Shown: positions 27,435-38,194 of the stretch, one piece after another | Numbering within the stretch: position 1 is the stretch's first letter | How the letters are laid out: every line of letters begins with the position of its first letter | DNA from: Methylophaga thalassica MP | GTDB taxonomy: Bacteria > Pseudomonadota > Gammaproteobacteria > Nitrosococcales > Methylophagaceae | DNA length: 64,000 bases | Assembly (NCBI RefSeq): GCF_000214595.1 | Contig: NZ_AFIG01000001.1 | Location: forward strand, 744,001-808,000 | Reading direction: 5' to 3' | Notes under the pieces: model-generated | The model's database searches: none | What the model was told of the DNA's origin: nothing | The model's input: the letters and a program-made list of their open reading frames with translations, nothing else | Translations under genes and position numbers: made by a program

Positions 27435-28271
27435 ATGGATAGAACTGCGCGGGAATTTGAGTTCTCGGACAGGCATTTTTCTAAAATAAGTGCTTTCGTA
27501 ACCGCGCACACCGGAATTTTATTGCCACCGGCAAAAAAAGACATGGTGTATAGCCGGTTATCGAAACATGTTCGGAAATTGTTTCAGGGAAGCTTTGACA
27601 CGTTTTGCGATGCTATCGAAAATGGTGATGATGAAATAAAAGAGCTATTAATCAATGCCATTACAACCAATCTGACAGCTTTTTTTCGGGAAAAGCATCA
27701 TTTTGATTATTTAAAACAATATGTTTTTCCAGAGCTAATGCTCAAAAATAAAACGACTAAAAGAATACGTATCTGGTCTGCAGGATGTTCGACTGGAGAA
27801 GAGCCTTACAGTTTAGCTATATGCTTACATGAGTTTTTCAATGACAAAAAAGACTGGGATGTAAAAGTTCTGGCAACCGACTTAGATGCCAATGTTCTAG
27901 AGCAAGCTGCGTCGGGTATCTATGCCATTGAACGTCTCACCCAGTTCTCAGAGAATGAAAAAAAATCTTGGTTCACCCGAGGCAAAGTGAATACTGACTT
28001 AGTGAAGGTCAAGAGTTTCTTACAGAAATATATTGTTTTTAAAAGATTAAACCTGTTACACACCTTCCCAATGCGTGGGCCATTTGATGTGATATTTTGT
28101 CGAAATGTCATTATTTATTTTGACAAAGCCACTCAAAGAGATTTATTCCATCGATTTGCTGAAAAGATACTGCCCGGTGGTTATATGTTTATAGGGCACT
28201 CAGAAACGCTATTTAACATTAGTGAACAGTTCGTTTCTGTTGGAAACACAATATACAGACGACAGTCATGA
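27435..28271 (+). CDS. cheR: Chemotaxis protein methyltransferase CheR
   Basis: CheR methylates receptor glutamates using S-adenosylmethionine. The 278-residue protein has an N-terminal helical domain, the SAM motif IRIWSAGCSTGEEPYSLAI, LATDLDANVL and the FDVIFCRNVIIYFD segment. The beta-subdomain that contacts receptor tails (about residues 175-195) is about one residue shorter than in E. coli CheR and lacks its GxG loop. It is 33 bases after the globin receptor and overlaps cheD by four bases. Confidence 0.95.
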   Translation: MDRTAREFEFSDRHFSKISAFVTAHTGILLPPAKKDMVYSRLSKHVRKLFQGSFDTFCDAIENGDDEIKELLINAITTNLTAFFREKHHFDYLKQYVFPELMLKNKTTKRIRIWSAGCSTGEEPYSLAICLHEFFNDKKDWDVKVLATDLDANVLEQAASGIYAIERLTQFSENEKKSWFTRGKVNTDLVKVKSFLQKYIVFKRLNLLHTFPMRGPFDVIFCRNVIIYFDKATQRDLFHRFAEKILPGGYMFIGHSETLFNISEQFVSVGNTIYRRQS

Positions 28272-28906
28272 TGGCTTTACTTCCTGTTCTACCAGATGCA
28301 ATAAAGGGGTTTGAAGACGTTAATCGTTACTGGGATAGCTACGCTCAAGCCTGGGTTGCAAAAATTCTACCTGGACAACTCTATGTGAGTTGTAGTGATG
28401 ATGAGGTGATTTCAACAACCTTGGGGTCTTGCGTTGCGGCTTGTATTCGTGATCGAATAAAGGGTATTGGTGGCGTAAATCACTTTATGCTGCCATGGAC
28501 AGAAAATGCGCCAAGTGAAACATGGAAAGGCATGGCAACACGTTATGGCAGTTTTGCCATGGAGTCTTTGATAAATGAGATTTTAAAGGCTGGTGGCGAA
28601 CGCTGTAACTTAGAGATGAAGGTTTGTGGTGGGGCTCGCATCATAAACGGAATATCGAATGATATTGGACGTAAAAATAGTGACTTTATTCTTAGCTTCG
28701 CTCAAACCGAGGGCATCCCTCTGATTGCTTATGATCTTGGAGACATTCATCCTCGAAAACTGATGTATTACCCCAGCACCGGACAGATGTATGTCAAACG
28801 TATTCAACAACTTCACAATGATACTGTTTACCAGCGGGAGTCTCAGTATCATGAACAATTAAAAGCCGCGCCCCAGAGTGGTGGCGTAGAGTTATTCGAC
28901 AGGTAG
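28268..28906 (+). CDS. cheD: Chemoreceptor glutamine deamidase CheD
   Basis: CheD converts receptor Gln to Glu and in some species stimulates CheC. The 212-residue protein has the catalytic Cys in STTLGSCVAACI and the His in GGVNHFMLP, followed by the conserved GGARI region. An N-terminal extension of about 45 residues precedes the core. No cheC gene is present in the window. It overlaps the cheR stop by four bases. Confidence 0.93.
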   Translation: MMALLPVLPDAIKGFEDVNRYWDSYAQAWVAKILPGQLYVSCSDDEVISTTLGSCVAACIRDRIKGIGGVNHFMLPWTENAPSETWKGMATRYGSFAMESLINEILKAGGERCNLEMKVCGGARIINGISNDIGRKNSDFILSFAQTEGIPLIAYDLGDIHPRKLMYYPSTGQMYVKRIQQLHNDTVYQRESQYHEQLKAAPQSGGVELFDR

Positions 28907-28913
28907 GGAAGGA

Positions 28914-29981
28914 ATGAAAAAGATTTCTGTTATTGTCATTGATGATTCGGCTTTAGTCAGAAAGCTACTATCAGAGATCCTCAATTCCGACCCTGAACTG
29001 GAAGTAGTTGCGACAGCTGGAGACCCTTATCAGGCTAGAGAAAAGATTAAACAGTTTAATCCAGATGTGTTAACGCTGGATGTTGAAATGCCAAAAATGG
29101 ATGGGGTGACATTTTTACGTAATCTGATGCGGTTGAGGCCAATGCCTGTAGTTATGGTGTCAACACTGACAGAAAAAGGCGCACAAATCACCCTTGAAGC
29201 TATGGCCTTGGGCGCATTTGATTTTGTAGAAAAACCCAAATTGGATTTATCTCAAACTCTGGCCACCTACTCCGATGAAATTATCAGTAAAGTGAAAGCA
29301 GCGGCGGGCGTTCAACCTGAACAATTGAACCAAAAAGCGATGCTGCAAGTAGATGAGCGTTTAACAGCCGATGCGATTATTGCTAAGAGTTCAAAAAATA
29401 TTCCTTTAAAAACCACTGAAAAAATTGTTGCAATCGGGGCTTCCACTGGCGGAACAGAAGCAATAAAAACAGTCTTGTGTGCATTGCCAGCCAATGCGCC
29501 AGGTATTGTGATTACACAACATATACCTGCGAGCTTCAGTGCGCCTTTTGCGGATCGTGTGAATAAAATGTCGGTGTTGAATGTCAGTCAGGCAGAAGAT
29601 GGTGAGCAAATACTGCCTGGACATGTATATATTGCCCCAGGAGACAAACATCTTTTAGTTGAGCGTAGTGGAGCTCGTTACTATTGTCGATTGAATGATG
29701 GTCCCGCAGTATCACGTCATAAACCCTCAGTTGATGTTCTCTTTCGTTCGGTTGCTCAAAATGTTGGAGCAAATGCGATTGGTATTATGTTGACCGGAAT
29801 GGGCGATGATGGCGCTAGGGGCATGATGGAGATGAAGGATAATGGGGCGAGTAACATTGTTCAGGATGAAAAAAGCAGTGTTGTCTGGGGTATGCCCGGC
29901 GCGGCCTACAAGCTGGGGGCGGCGGAATTGATGCTACCGCTGGATAAAATTGCTCAAGAGATCATGAAACAGGGTCGATAA
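28914..29981 (+). CDS. cheB: Chemotaxis methylesterase/response regulator CheB
   Basis: CheB removes receptor methyl groups after phosphorylation by CheA. The 355-residue protein has an N-terminal receiver (acidic VIDDSA, Asp in LTLDVEMPKMDG) and a C-terminal esterase with the catalytic Ser in IGASTGGTEAI, His in TQHIPASFS and Asp in MLTGMGDDGARGM. AGGGAAGG precedes ATG 28914. Confidence 0.96.
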   Translation: MKKISVIVIDDSALVRKLLSEILNSDPELEVVATAGDPYQAREKIKQFNPDVLTLDVEMPKMDGVTFLRNLMRLRPMPVVMVSTLTEKGAQITLEAMALGAFDFVEKPKLDLSQTLATYSDEIISKVKAAAGVQPEQLNQKAMLQVDERLTADAIIAKSSKNIPLKTTEKIVAIGASTGGTEAIKTVLCALPANAPGIVITQHIPASFSAPFADRVNKMSVLNVSQAEDGEQILPGHVYIAPGDKHLLVERSGARYYCRLNDGPAVSRHKPSVDVLFRSVAQNVGANAIGIMLTGMGDDGARGMMEMKDNGASNIVQDEKSSVVWGMPGAAYKLGAAELMLPLDKIAQEIMKQGR

Positions 29982-30017
29982 TGTTCGATACATACGCGAG
30001 AGTTAATTAAGGACGAT

Positions 30018-31193
30018 ATGATGAAAAATCCGTTTGATAAAAAACATATTATTGCTTTCCTATCGTCCATAGGGTTTGTTATAGCCGCCTTATTTTTCGT
30101 GAACTGGCTGGCGGCGTTATTGGTTCTATTTGCCTCTGTTTCAGTATTTTTTTTATTGCGTGAGAATGTGTCAGTTCAAATGCAGACAGCGGTTGCTACG
30201 ACACAGTTATCTTCGGCGGATATCGATGATTTAAAAAATGAAGTAGTCGGTGATATCACGCTTCAGATTGAAAATAAACGTGCAGAGAATGAGCAAATTT
30301 CTGCATTGTTGACAAATGCCGTGCAATCTTTGGGTGATAGTTTCCAAGGTTTGAATGAACAAGCTTCAAATGAGGATGATATGCTTCATAGCTTGGTTGA
30401 TCATAGAGATGGTCAGCAAGGTCTGTCTGAGTTTATAAAAGAAACCGAATCGGTTATGAGCTTTCTTGTGCAAACCTTGCTAAAAAACTCAGATGATAGC
30501 CGTTTGGTAATGGATAAACTGGATGAAATTAATCAGAGAGTTGACGGCGTAATTTCTTTGCTGGACGACGTAAAAGATATCGCATCTCAAACAAACTTAT
30601 TAGCCCTAAATGCGGCGATAGAAGCAGCAAGAGCAGGAGATGCCGGGCGTGGATTTGCTGTTGTTGCTGATGAAGTCAGAAAACTATCACAAAAATCTGA
30701 TGACTTTAGTGATGAAATAAATAAAATCACTATGCAGGTTAAGTCAACCATTGACGAGGCAAGTGATGTCATTTCTGAGTTAGTCTCTGCCGATACAGAT
30801 TTAGTAATGAACAGTAAAGCCAAAGTAGCAGAAATGACCACTACCATGTCAGCACTGAATGATAAAACGCAATCCGTGATATCTGGTACGAGTGAGATTA
30901 GTCATCAGATATCTGGCTTGGTAAACCAGGCGGTAACATCACTTCAGTTTGAAGATATGTGTCATCAGTTAAGCGAGCATATGGATAAGCGTTTAAATAC
31001 AGTGTCAGCACTTATCAATGTAATTAGTGAGATACCCTTGTCATCGGATAGCGATGGTGATCTAGCAGCATGTCAGCAGAAATTTCTAGAGGTCAAAAAA
31101 ACAGTAGCTGAACTCCAGAATAAAATAGATGAAACAAAACACAAATCGGTCTCACAAAAAAGTGTCGATGCCGGAGATATCGAACTCTTCTAA
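30018..31193 (+). CDS. Methyl-accepting chemoreceptor without periplasmic domain
   Basis: A 391-residue receptor. Two hydrophobic segments at about residues 10-28 and 30-48 form a membrane hairpin with essentially no periplasmic loop. A cytoplasmic region lacking a recognisable HAMP leads to a short signalling hairpin with tip [31 protein letters not shown]. The C-terminal part has [18 protein letters not shown], a segment found in some CheA-interacting receptors. With no ligand domain it may respond to membrane or energy state, or act as a signalling partner. It lies 36 bases after cheB. Confidence 0.9.
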   Translation: MMKNPFDKKHIIAFLSSIGFVIAALFFVNWLAALLVLFASVSVFFLLRENVSVQMQTAVATTQLSSADIDDLKNEVVGDITLQIENKRAENEQISALLTNAVQSLGDSFQGLNEQASNEDDMLHSLVDHRDGQQGLSEFIKETESVMSFLVQTLLKNSDDSRLVMDKLDEINQRVDGVISLLDDVKDIASQTNLLALNAAIEAARAGDAGRGFAVVADEVRKLSQKSDDFSDEINKITMQVKSTIDEASDVISELVSADTDLVMNSKAKVAEMTTTMSALNDKTQSVISGTSEISHQISGLVNQAVTSLQFEDMCHQLSEHMDKRLNTVSALINVISEIPLSSDSDGDLAACQQKFLEVKKTVAELQNKIDETKHKSVSQKSVDAGDIELF

Positions 31194-31197
31194 ATAC

Positions 31198-31213
31198 TGG
31201 CACATTGCTTGCT
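31198..31213 (+). promoter_or_regulatory. Sigma-54 promoter of fliK
   Basis: TGGCACATTGCTTGCT matches TGGCACG-N4-TTGCW at 15 of 16 positions, the best sigma-54 site in the window. It begins five bases after the upstream receptor stop. The start would be near 31224, about 40 bases before the fliK ATG, so fliK is uncoupled from the che operon. Confidence 0.85.
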
Positions 31214-31263
31214 CTTAACTCCATGAACAGGTCGATAACGACGATAGAGTAGGGAGAGGCGTT

Positions 31264-32664
31264 ATGCCACAAAGTGTTTCTATACAAACCGATAGTGTTG
31301 TCAGCACTAAGCTAGCACATACCAAAGAAGTATCGAAGGATAACTCTTTCTCTGAAACGCTTGATAAACATATCAATACAGCAGAACAGAGGTCTACCGA
31401 GTCAAATAAGTCGCAAACAAAATCAGTTGAAAGCCGCGATAATAAGGCGACCGATAAAACGGAAAAGGATGAGTCTGTCACAACGGAAGCGGACAAAAAG
31501 ACGGAAAAAAGCGACAACGATGACGGCAAGAAATTGCCGTCTGAGGACAAGGTCAGTGATAAAGATACTGAACCTAAAAATGATGCGGAATCACCTTCTG
31601 AGGATTCTGACACAGCAGATTCGCAAACAACTTTTGTCGTTGTCCAATCGCCAGAAACAAAAGTACCCGTAACCAGCAACAATGAAGTTAATGTCGCGGC
31701 CGAAGGTGACGCTGCCGTAAAAAAATCAGTGACTGCGCCGTCTGTCACATCAACTTTAGAACCTCAAAAACAATCAACATCATCTACTGAGACTAACTCA
31801 GAAACCAATGCGCTTAATAAAAAACAAGCTGACGCCAGCCTGGTTACGGTAACGGAGACAGAAAAAGCGGTCATTAAACAAACTCAAAATTCGACAGATG
31901 AAAAAGTGCCCAATTTTGCTAAGGCACTGCAGTCGATGAATGAAGCTGACGGCAAAACCAGTGAAATTCGTGCCGACATCATGGATGCCATTAAACGACA
32001 ACGCCAAAGAGGTGATGGTGAGCAGGTTACTAATGTTAGGAATATGATGGCAGCACAAGCCGAAAACAAAGATAAAACAGATGTTGATCTGCTTGGTATT
32101 CGTGCTGATAAAACAATTCAAGAGCGGATAGTTGGAAGTACATCGGCTACTGCGACCTCTGTGAACACTAGCGCAACATCATCACAGACAGGATCCACTT
32201 CAACACCAAGCACGTCTGTGGTCAGCCTGCCCGTTCAGCCGAATATACAAAGCTCAGCATGGTCACAAGTGATGAATAGCCGTGTCATCTGGATGGCTAA
32301 AGAAGGTATTCAGCAGGCTGAGTTGAAAATGAACCCGGCTAATTTAGGTCCAGTTGAAGTAAAACTCCATGTACAAAATGATCAGGCCAGTGTAACTTTT
32401 CTCGCACAACACTCCACAACAAGAGATGCGTTGGAACAGGCTTTGCCAAAATTACGAGATAGCTTTGCAGAAAATGGTATTCAGCTGACGCATGCTGAGG
32501 TGGGGCAGCAACAGCATCAACAGCAACGAGAAGATCAGCCACAGCAAACACAGAATTCTCAGAATTTTACTCAAGCCCGTGGTCAAAGTGACGATATAAT
32601 GACTGAAGCCGAGGAAACGCTAGGTTCTGCTAGAGAAGAAAGTGGTCTTAGTTTGTACGTCTGA
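31264..32664 (+). CDS. fliK: Flagellar hook-length control protein FliK
   Basis: FliK is a secreted ruler that sets hook length and switches export specificity. The 466-residue protein has a long, disordered N-terminal part very rich in Lys, Asp, Glu, Ser and Thr (residues about 15-330), as expected for a ruler. The conserved C-terminal domain (about residues 340-415) has ELKMNPANLGPVEVKLHVQN and a following RDALEQALPKLRDSF stretch. A Gln-rich tail ends it. AGGGAGAGG precedes ATG 31264. The usual downstream fliLMNOPQR genes are not here. Confidence 0.93.
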   Translation: MPQSVSIQTDSVVSTKLAHTKEVSKDNSFSETLDKHINTAEQRSTESNKSQTKSVESRDNKATDKTEKDESVTTEADKKTEKSDNDDGKKLPSEDKVSDKDTEPKNDAESPSEDSDTADSQTTFVVVQSPETKVPVTSNNEVNVAAEGDAAVKKSVTAPSVTSTLEPQKQSTSSTETNSETNALNKKQADASLVTVTETEKAVIKQTQNSTDEKVPNFAKALQSMNEADGKTSEIRADIMDAIKRQRQRGDGEQVTNVRNMMAAQAENKDKTDVDLLGIRADKTIQERIVGSTSATATSVNTSATSSQTGSTSTPSTSVVSLPVQPNIQSSAWSQVMNSRVIWMAKEGIQQAELKMNPANLGPVEVKLHVQNDQASVTFLAQHSTTRDALEQALPKLRDSFAENGIQLTHAEVGQQQHQQQREDQPQQTQNSQNFTQARGQSDDIMTEAEETLGSAREESGLSLYV

Positions 32665-32707
32665 GGCATAAAATAATAATATTAAGTTCAATCCGGGAGA
32701 GACGGAC

Positions 32708-33901
32708 GTGTTCAAACTTGAAAATTTCTCTTTGAGAAAACGCATGTATATCATTGGTGGTCTTGGTGTGGTTGCCTTATTGGGACTACTGCTGCTTGAA
32801 GGCTATATGTATCACTCTGGTATCAAGGAAATAGAAGCACTGTACATTGCAGCAATGTATGTTGTGGTAGCAAGTATTTTAGTGGTGGCTATTGCCCACT
32901 ACATCGGTCGATTCGGTGACAAGCGCGCGATGACCTTAGTTGGTGCAATTCAGAACATCAAAAAAGGTGATTTGACTCATAAAGTAGCTATCTCTGGAAA
33001 AAGTGATTTTAGCTGGATGGCATTTGAACTGGACAGTGCCAGAAAAAATGTTGCTAACCTGGTTCACACTTTAGTTGGTGGTGTAACTCAGCTCACGTCA
33101 GCTAGTCAGAATATGCAAGCTATCAGTAAAGAAACGGTTGATGGCGTATTACGCCAACAGTCAGAAACGACACAGGTGGCGACAGCTATGAATGAAATGA
33201 CCGCTTCAGTTCAAGAAGTGGCTCGAACAGCTTCCAGTGCGGCAGAAGCTGCTCGAAATGCAGATACAGAAGCTAAAGCAGGTAAGCAGGTGGTAATGGA
33301 AACCATGCAGGCCATTGACTCCCTAGCTACCGAAGTTGAAAAAGCGGCAGAACAATTGAGCAGCCTGGAATCAGATATCGGCAATATCGGTGCAATCGTT
33401 GATGTCATTCGCGGCATTACTGAACAAACCAACTTACTTGCACTGAACGCAGCTATTGAAGCTGCCCGTGCAGGTGAACACGGTCGAGGCTTTGCGGTGG
33501 TCGCCGATGAAGTCCGCACGCTGGCTGCCAGAACACAATCATCTACTCATGAAATAGAAGAGATGGTTGAACGCCTGCAGCAAGGTGCTCAGGTTGCGGT
33601 AAAAGTCATGAACGAAGGTCGCGAGCGAGCAAAACACAGTGTTGAAAAAGCATCCAGTGCTGGTGCTGCTTTGGATTCAATCACTGCGATGATTTCCACC
33701 ATGGATGAAATGAGTGCACAAATTTCTAGTGCAGCGAATGAACAGTCTTCAGTGGCTGAAGATATCAACCGTGGTATTGTGAATATCAGTCAGGTTGCTG
33801 AGCATACCGCTGAGGGGGCGAGAGAGTCTTCTATTGCAGTAGAAACCTTGAGTAATCTGGCGACGCAGTTACAAGAAGCGGCAAGTAAATTTAAAGTATA
33901 A
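32708..33901 (+). CDS. Methyl-accepting chemoreceptor with HAMP, minimal periplasmic loop
   Basis: A 397-residue receptor. Two spans (about residues 13-31 and 45-64) flank a loop of about 13 residues, too small for a ligand domain. A HAMP region (about 65-120, with KKGDLTHKV) leads to the signalling hairpin, tip [38 protein letters not shown]. The start is GTG at 32708 with GGGAGAGA upstream; it places [12 protein letters not shown] directly before the first span. No C-terminal pentapeptide tether. It ends just before a strong bidirectional terminator. Confidence 0.92.
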   Translation: MFKLENFSLRKRMYIIGGLGVVALLGLLLLEGYMYHSGIKEIEALYIAAMYVVVASILVVAIAHYIGRFGDKRAMTLVGAIQNIKKGDLTHKVAISGKSDFSWMAFELDSARKNVANLVHTLVGGVTQLTSASQNMQAISKETVDGVLRQQSETTQVATAMNEMTASVQEVARTASSAAEAARNADTEAKAGKQVVMETMQAIDSLATEVEKAAEQLSSLESDIGNIGAIVDVIRGITEQTNLLALNAAIEAARAGEHGRGFAVVADEVRTLAARTQSSTHEIEEMVERLQQGAQVAVKVMNEGRERAKHSVEKASSAGAALDSITAMISTMDEMSAQISSAANEQSSVAEDINRGIVNISQVAEHTAEGARESSIAVETLSNLATQLQEAASKFKV

Positions 33902-33923
33902 ATGTGCTTTAAAATATAGAGAT

Positions 33924-33955
33924 AAAAAAAAGCCCGGTTTACCGGGCTTTTTTTA
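33924..33955. terminator. Bidirectional terminator between chemoreceptor gene and pyrF
   Basis: AAAAAAAGCCCGG and CCGGGCTTTTTTT pair around the loop TTTA. The A and T tracts make it functional in both directions, serving the plus-strand receptor gene and the minus-strand pyrF. Confidence 0.95.
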
Positions 33956-33956
33956 T

Positions 33957-34649
33957 TCAGAGAAGACTTTTTTCAATATCTGCCAACGCCTGCATTGGAT
34001 CACTTGCCGCGGTAATTGGTCTGCCAATCACCAGATAATGGCTTCCAGCTTCTATTGCTTGTTTTGGTGTCATAATCCGATGTTGATCTCCAACATCACT
34101 ACCTGCAGGACGAATACCCGGCGTGATTAATTGGAAAGCGTCGCCTAGATTTTCACGAAGCGCACTAGCTTCCTGAGCAGAACATACGATGCCATCTAAG
34201 CCGCTGCTTTTAGCCATTTTTGCCAAACGAATTACCGTATCAGACATATTACCGCTGAGACCTATTTGCTCAAACGTAGTTTGATCCATACTGGTAAGCA
34301 AGGTAACACCAATCAGAATTGGTTGAGTAGAAGCGCTGTCAACAGCTTCTCTGGCTGCTTCCATCATTGCTGCACCACCTAAAGTATGTACATTGAGCAT
34401 CCAGACACCCAGATCAGCAGCGGCTGCACAGGCTTTGGCAACGGTATGAGGAATATCGTGATATTTCAGATCGAGAAATACATCAAAACCGCGGGAGACT
34501 AGGTCAGTGACTACACTTGGACCAGAGCGGGTAAATAACTCTTTCCCTACTTTTACGCGTGCACGCTTTGGATCAATTTGATCGGCCATCTGCAGGGCAT
34601 CATTGGCTGTAGCATAGTCAAGGGCAACAATAATTCTCGGGTCTGACAT
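33957..34649 (-). CDS. pyrF: Orotidine 5'-phosphate decarboxylase PyrF
   Basis: PyrF decarboxylates OMP to UMP, the last step of pyrimidine synthesis. The 230-residue TIM barrel has IVALDYA at the start, the catalytic [13 protein letters not shown] (Asp-Lys-x-x-Asp network) and the phosphate-binding VIGRPIT near the end. Start chosen at 34649, where ATG follows GGAG seven bases upstream; an in-frame TTG four codons earlier overlaps that site. It is a single gene convergent with the chemoreceptor. Confidence 0.97.
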   Translation of the reverse strand: MSDPRIIVALDYATANDALQMADQIDPKRARVKVGKELFTRSGPSVVTDLVSRGFDVFLDLKYHDIPHTVAKACAAAADLGVWMLNVHTLGGAAMMEAAREAVDSASTQPILIGVTLLTSMDQTTFEQIGLSGNMSDTVIRLAKMAKSSGLDGIVCSAQEASALRENLGDAFQLITPGIRPAGSDVGDQHRIMTPKQAIEAGSHYLVIGRPITAASDPMQALADIEKSLL

Positions 34650-34759
34650 TGATTTCTCCAAACTGACAATGACCGGGATCCTACCTCAATTGCGTCAGTT
34701 TCGCCGTTAATATCAAGAAAATGTTATTCTGTCCGGCGTTTTTTGCTGAGATTAAATGA

Positions 34760-35866
<1,107 letters not shown>

Positions 35867-35945
35867 AACGGTTCAATGCTATCGAACACCCTGTCAGCTG
35901 TGGCATAATCGGTTTCTTTTTTCTTGTTGATTTTGAGGATTAACG

Positions 35946-36281
35946 ATGGACTTTTTTATCTCTCCAGCTGCCGCTGCTGATGCAGCAACGACAACAGCAG
36001 GTTCTCCAGGCCTGATGGATTTTGCTTTTCCCATTATTCTGTTAGTGCTGTTTTATTTCATGCTGATCAGACCTCAGCAAAAACGTGCAAAAGAACATAA
36101 AGCAATGCAATCTGCCTTATCAAAAGGCGACGAAGTGGTAACAGACGGTGGTTTGATGGGGAAAATTATTGAAATTACCGATAATGCTATCACTGTTCAA
36201 ATTGCTGAAAATGTTGAAGTAAAAGTACGTCGTGAATCAGTCAATGCTGTTTTACCCAAAGGTACATTGAAAAAACTATAA
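35946..36281 (+). CDS. yajC: Preprotein translocase subunit YajC
   Basis: A 111-residue inner-membrane protein with one span at about residues 23-42 (FAFPIILLVLFYFMLIRPQQKR) followed by a soluble beta-rich domain with GDEVVTDGGLMGKI. It associates with SecDF and YidC. GAGGAT lies just before ATG 35946. Confidence 0.97.
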   Translation: MDFFISPAAAADAATTTAGSPGLMDFAFPIILLVLFYFMLIRPQQKRAKEHKAMQSALSKGDEVVTDGGLMGKIIEITDNAITVQIAENVEVKVRRESVNAVLPKGTLKKL

Positions 36282-36329
36282 GGTCTTGCCATCTGAAGGA
36301 TGGCTTGAAGTAAAAGTCAGGAATGAATT

Positions 36330-38183
36330 ATGAACCGATATCCACTGTGGAAAAACTTACTTGTTCTTATTGTGTTATTAGTCGCAGGACTATATGCACT
36401 CCCTAATTTATACGGGGATGACCCGGCAGTGCAGATTTCTGCTGGTAGAACTGCCACGGTGGATTTGGCTTTAGCAGATAAAGCGGAAAAAGCACTTAAA
36501 ACGGCTGGCATTGAATATAAAGGTGCTCAGCTTGAAGATGACAAGCTACTTATCAGATTAACCTCTGCAGACAATCAATTAAAAGCTAAAGACGCTTTAA
36601 GCAAAGCCTTAGTAGGCGATTACATTATTGCCTTGAATCTGGCTTCTACTACACCGCATTGGTTAGCGTCTCTGGGCGCAGAACCGATGAATCTTGGCCT
36701 AGACTTGCGTGGTGGTGTTCACTTTCTAATGCAAGTGGATATGGACGCCGCTGTGAAGCAAAGCCTTGATACTTATGGCAGTGATATTCGTTTATCACTT
36801 CGCGAAGAAAAAATTCGTTATAAACAAATCAAAGTAGAAGGTCAGAAACTGATTTTGGTGTTACGCAACACCGAAGACAGAGACAAAGCTGAATCTTTGA
36901 TTCTGAAAAACTTCAATGATCTTCAGGTCACAGTATCTGATAATGAGGCTAGCCCTGAAATCATCATGAATATGTCTGAAAAGAGTATTCGTGAGACCAA
37001 ACAACTCGCCTTACAACAAAACATCACTACATTAAGAAATCGTATTAATGAGCTGGGTGTGGCAGAGCCAACGGTGCAGCAGCAGGGTGATGACCGAATC
37101 GTCGTTCAACTGCCTGGTGTGCAGGATACTGCGCAAGCGAAGAAGATCCTGGGAGCGACAGCTACCCTTGAGTTCAGACTGGTTGATACAGAGCATGATG
37201 TTAAAGATGCGGTGAATGGACGCATTCCACCGAACTCAGAACTTTATTACAGCCGTGATGGACGCCCTTATTTGCTGGATAAGCGCGTCATGCTGACGGG
37301 TGAGCATGTGATCAATGCGGCATCAACTTTAGATCCGCAATCTGGTACCCCAGCTGTTTCTGTCACCTTGGATGGTAAAGGTGCGAGAGCATTTAGTAAT
37401 GTGACCCGCGATAATATCGGTAATCCAATGGCGGTGGTTTTCATTGAGTCAAAAATGGAAACAAAAGAGATTGATGGTGAATTGGTTTCTGTCAGACGTC
37501 AGGTGCCTGAGATTATCAATGTCGCCACCATCCGCGATCAACTCAGTAAAAAATTCCAGATTACTGGTTTAGACAGCACAACAGAAGCGCGTGATTTGTC
37601 GCTGCTGTTACGGGCGGGTGCTTTAGCGGCTCCGATTGAAATTGTCGAAGAACGGACTGTTGGACCAAGCATGGGGCAACAGAATATCGAACAAGGCTTT
37701 GAGTCAGTCATTATTGGTTTTGTACTGGTGCTGGTATTTATGCTTGTCTGGTATCGCGTATTTGGTTTATTTGCCAACGTCGCTTTAGCCGCGAACCTTA
37801 TTTTCATTGTGGCATTACTCTCGTTATTACAGGCAACACTGACCTTGCCCGGTATTGCTGGTATCGTGCTGACTGTGGGTATGGCGGTTGATGCCAACGT
37901 ACTTATTTATGAACGTATTCGTGAAGAGCTACGAAATGGTAATAGCCCTCAAGCCAGTATCAGCGCCGGTTATGATAAAGCGTTCTCTACCATCGCTGAT
38001 GCGAATATCACCACCTTGATTGCAGCCATTGTGTTATTTGGCTTCGGAACGGGGGCGATTAAAGGTTTTGCTGTGACATTATCACTCGGCATTATCACTT
38101 CTATGTTTACGGCCATTATGGGAACACGTGCTTTAGTTAACTTGTTCTATGGTCGTAAAAATAAACCTAAGCTATCAATTTAG
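36330..38183 (+). CDS. secD: Protein translocase subunit SecD
   Basis: SecD uses the proton gradient to pull exported proteins through SecYEG. The 617-residue length matches the family. After an N-terminal span (residues 8-26) comes the periplasmic P1 region with LGLDLRGGVHFLMQVD, then five C-terminal spans with the channel motif GMAVDANVLIYERIREEL. It is six to twelve bases from secF. Confidence 0.98.
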   Translation: MNRYPLWKNLLVLIVLLVAGLYALPNLYGDDPAVQISAGRTATVDLALADKAEKALKTAGIEYKGAQLEDDKLLIRLTSADNQLKAKDALSKALVGDYIIALNLASTTPHWLASLGAEPMNLGLDLRGGVHFLMQVDMDAAVKQSLDTYGSDIRLSLREEKIRYKQIKVEGQKLILVLRNTEDRDKAESLILKNFNDLQVTVSDNEASPEIIMNMSEKSIRETKQLALQQNITTLRNRINELGVAEPTVQQQGDDRIVVQLPGVQDTAQAKKILGATATLEFRLVDTEHDVKDAVNGRIPPNSELYYSRDGRPYLLDKRVMLTGEHVINAASTLDPQSGTPAVSVTLDGKGARAFSNVTRDNIGNPMAVVFIESKMETKEIDGELVSVRRQVPEIINVATIRDQLSKKFQITGLDSTTEARDLSLLLRAGALAAPIEIVEERTVGPSMGQQNIEQGFESVIIGFVLVLVFMLVWYRVFGLFANVALAANLIFIVALLSLLQATLTLPGIAGIVLTVGMAVDANVLIYERIREELRNGNSPQASISAGYDKAFSTIADANITTLIAAIVLFGFGTGAIKGFAVTLSLGIITSMFTAIMGTRALVNLFYGRKNKPKLSI

Positions 38184-38194
38184 GAATCATGTTC

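Noticed and set aside
31215-31748. Long minus-strand open frame inside fliK
   Set aside because: Serine/leucine-rich mirror of the Lys/Asp/Ser-rich fliK codons, with no motif or ribosome binding site; a compositional shadow.
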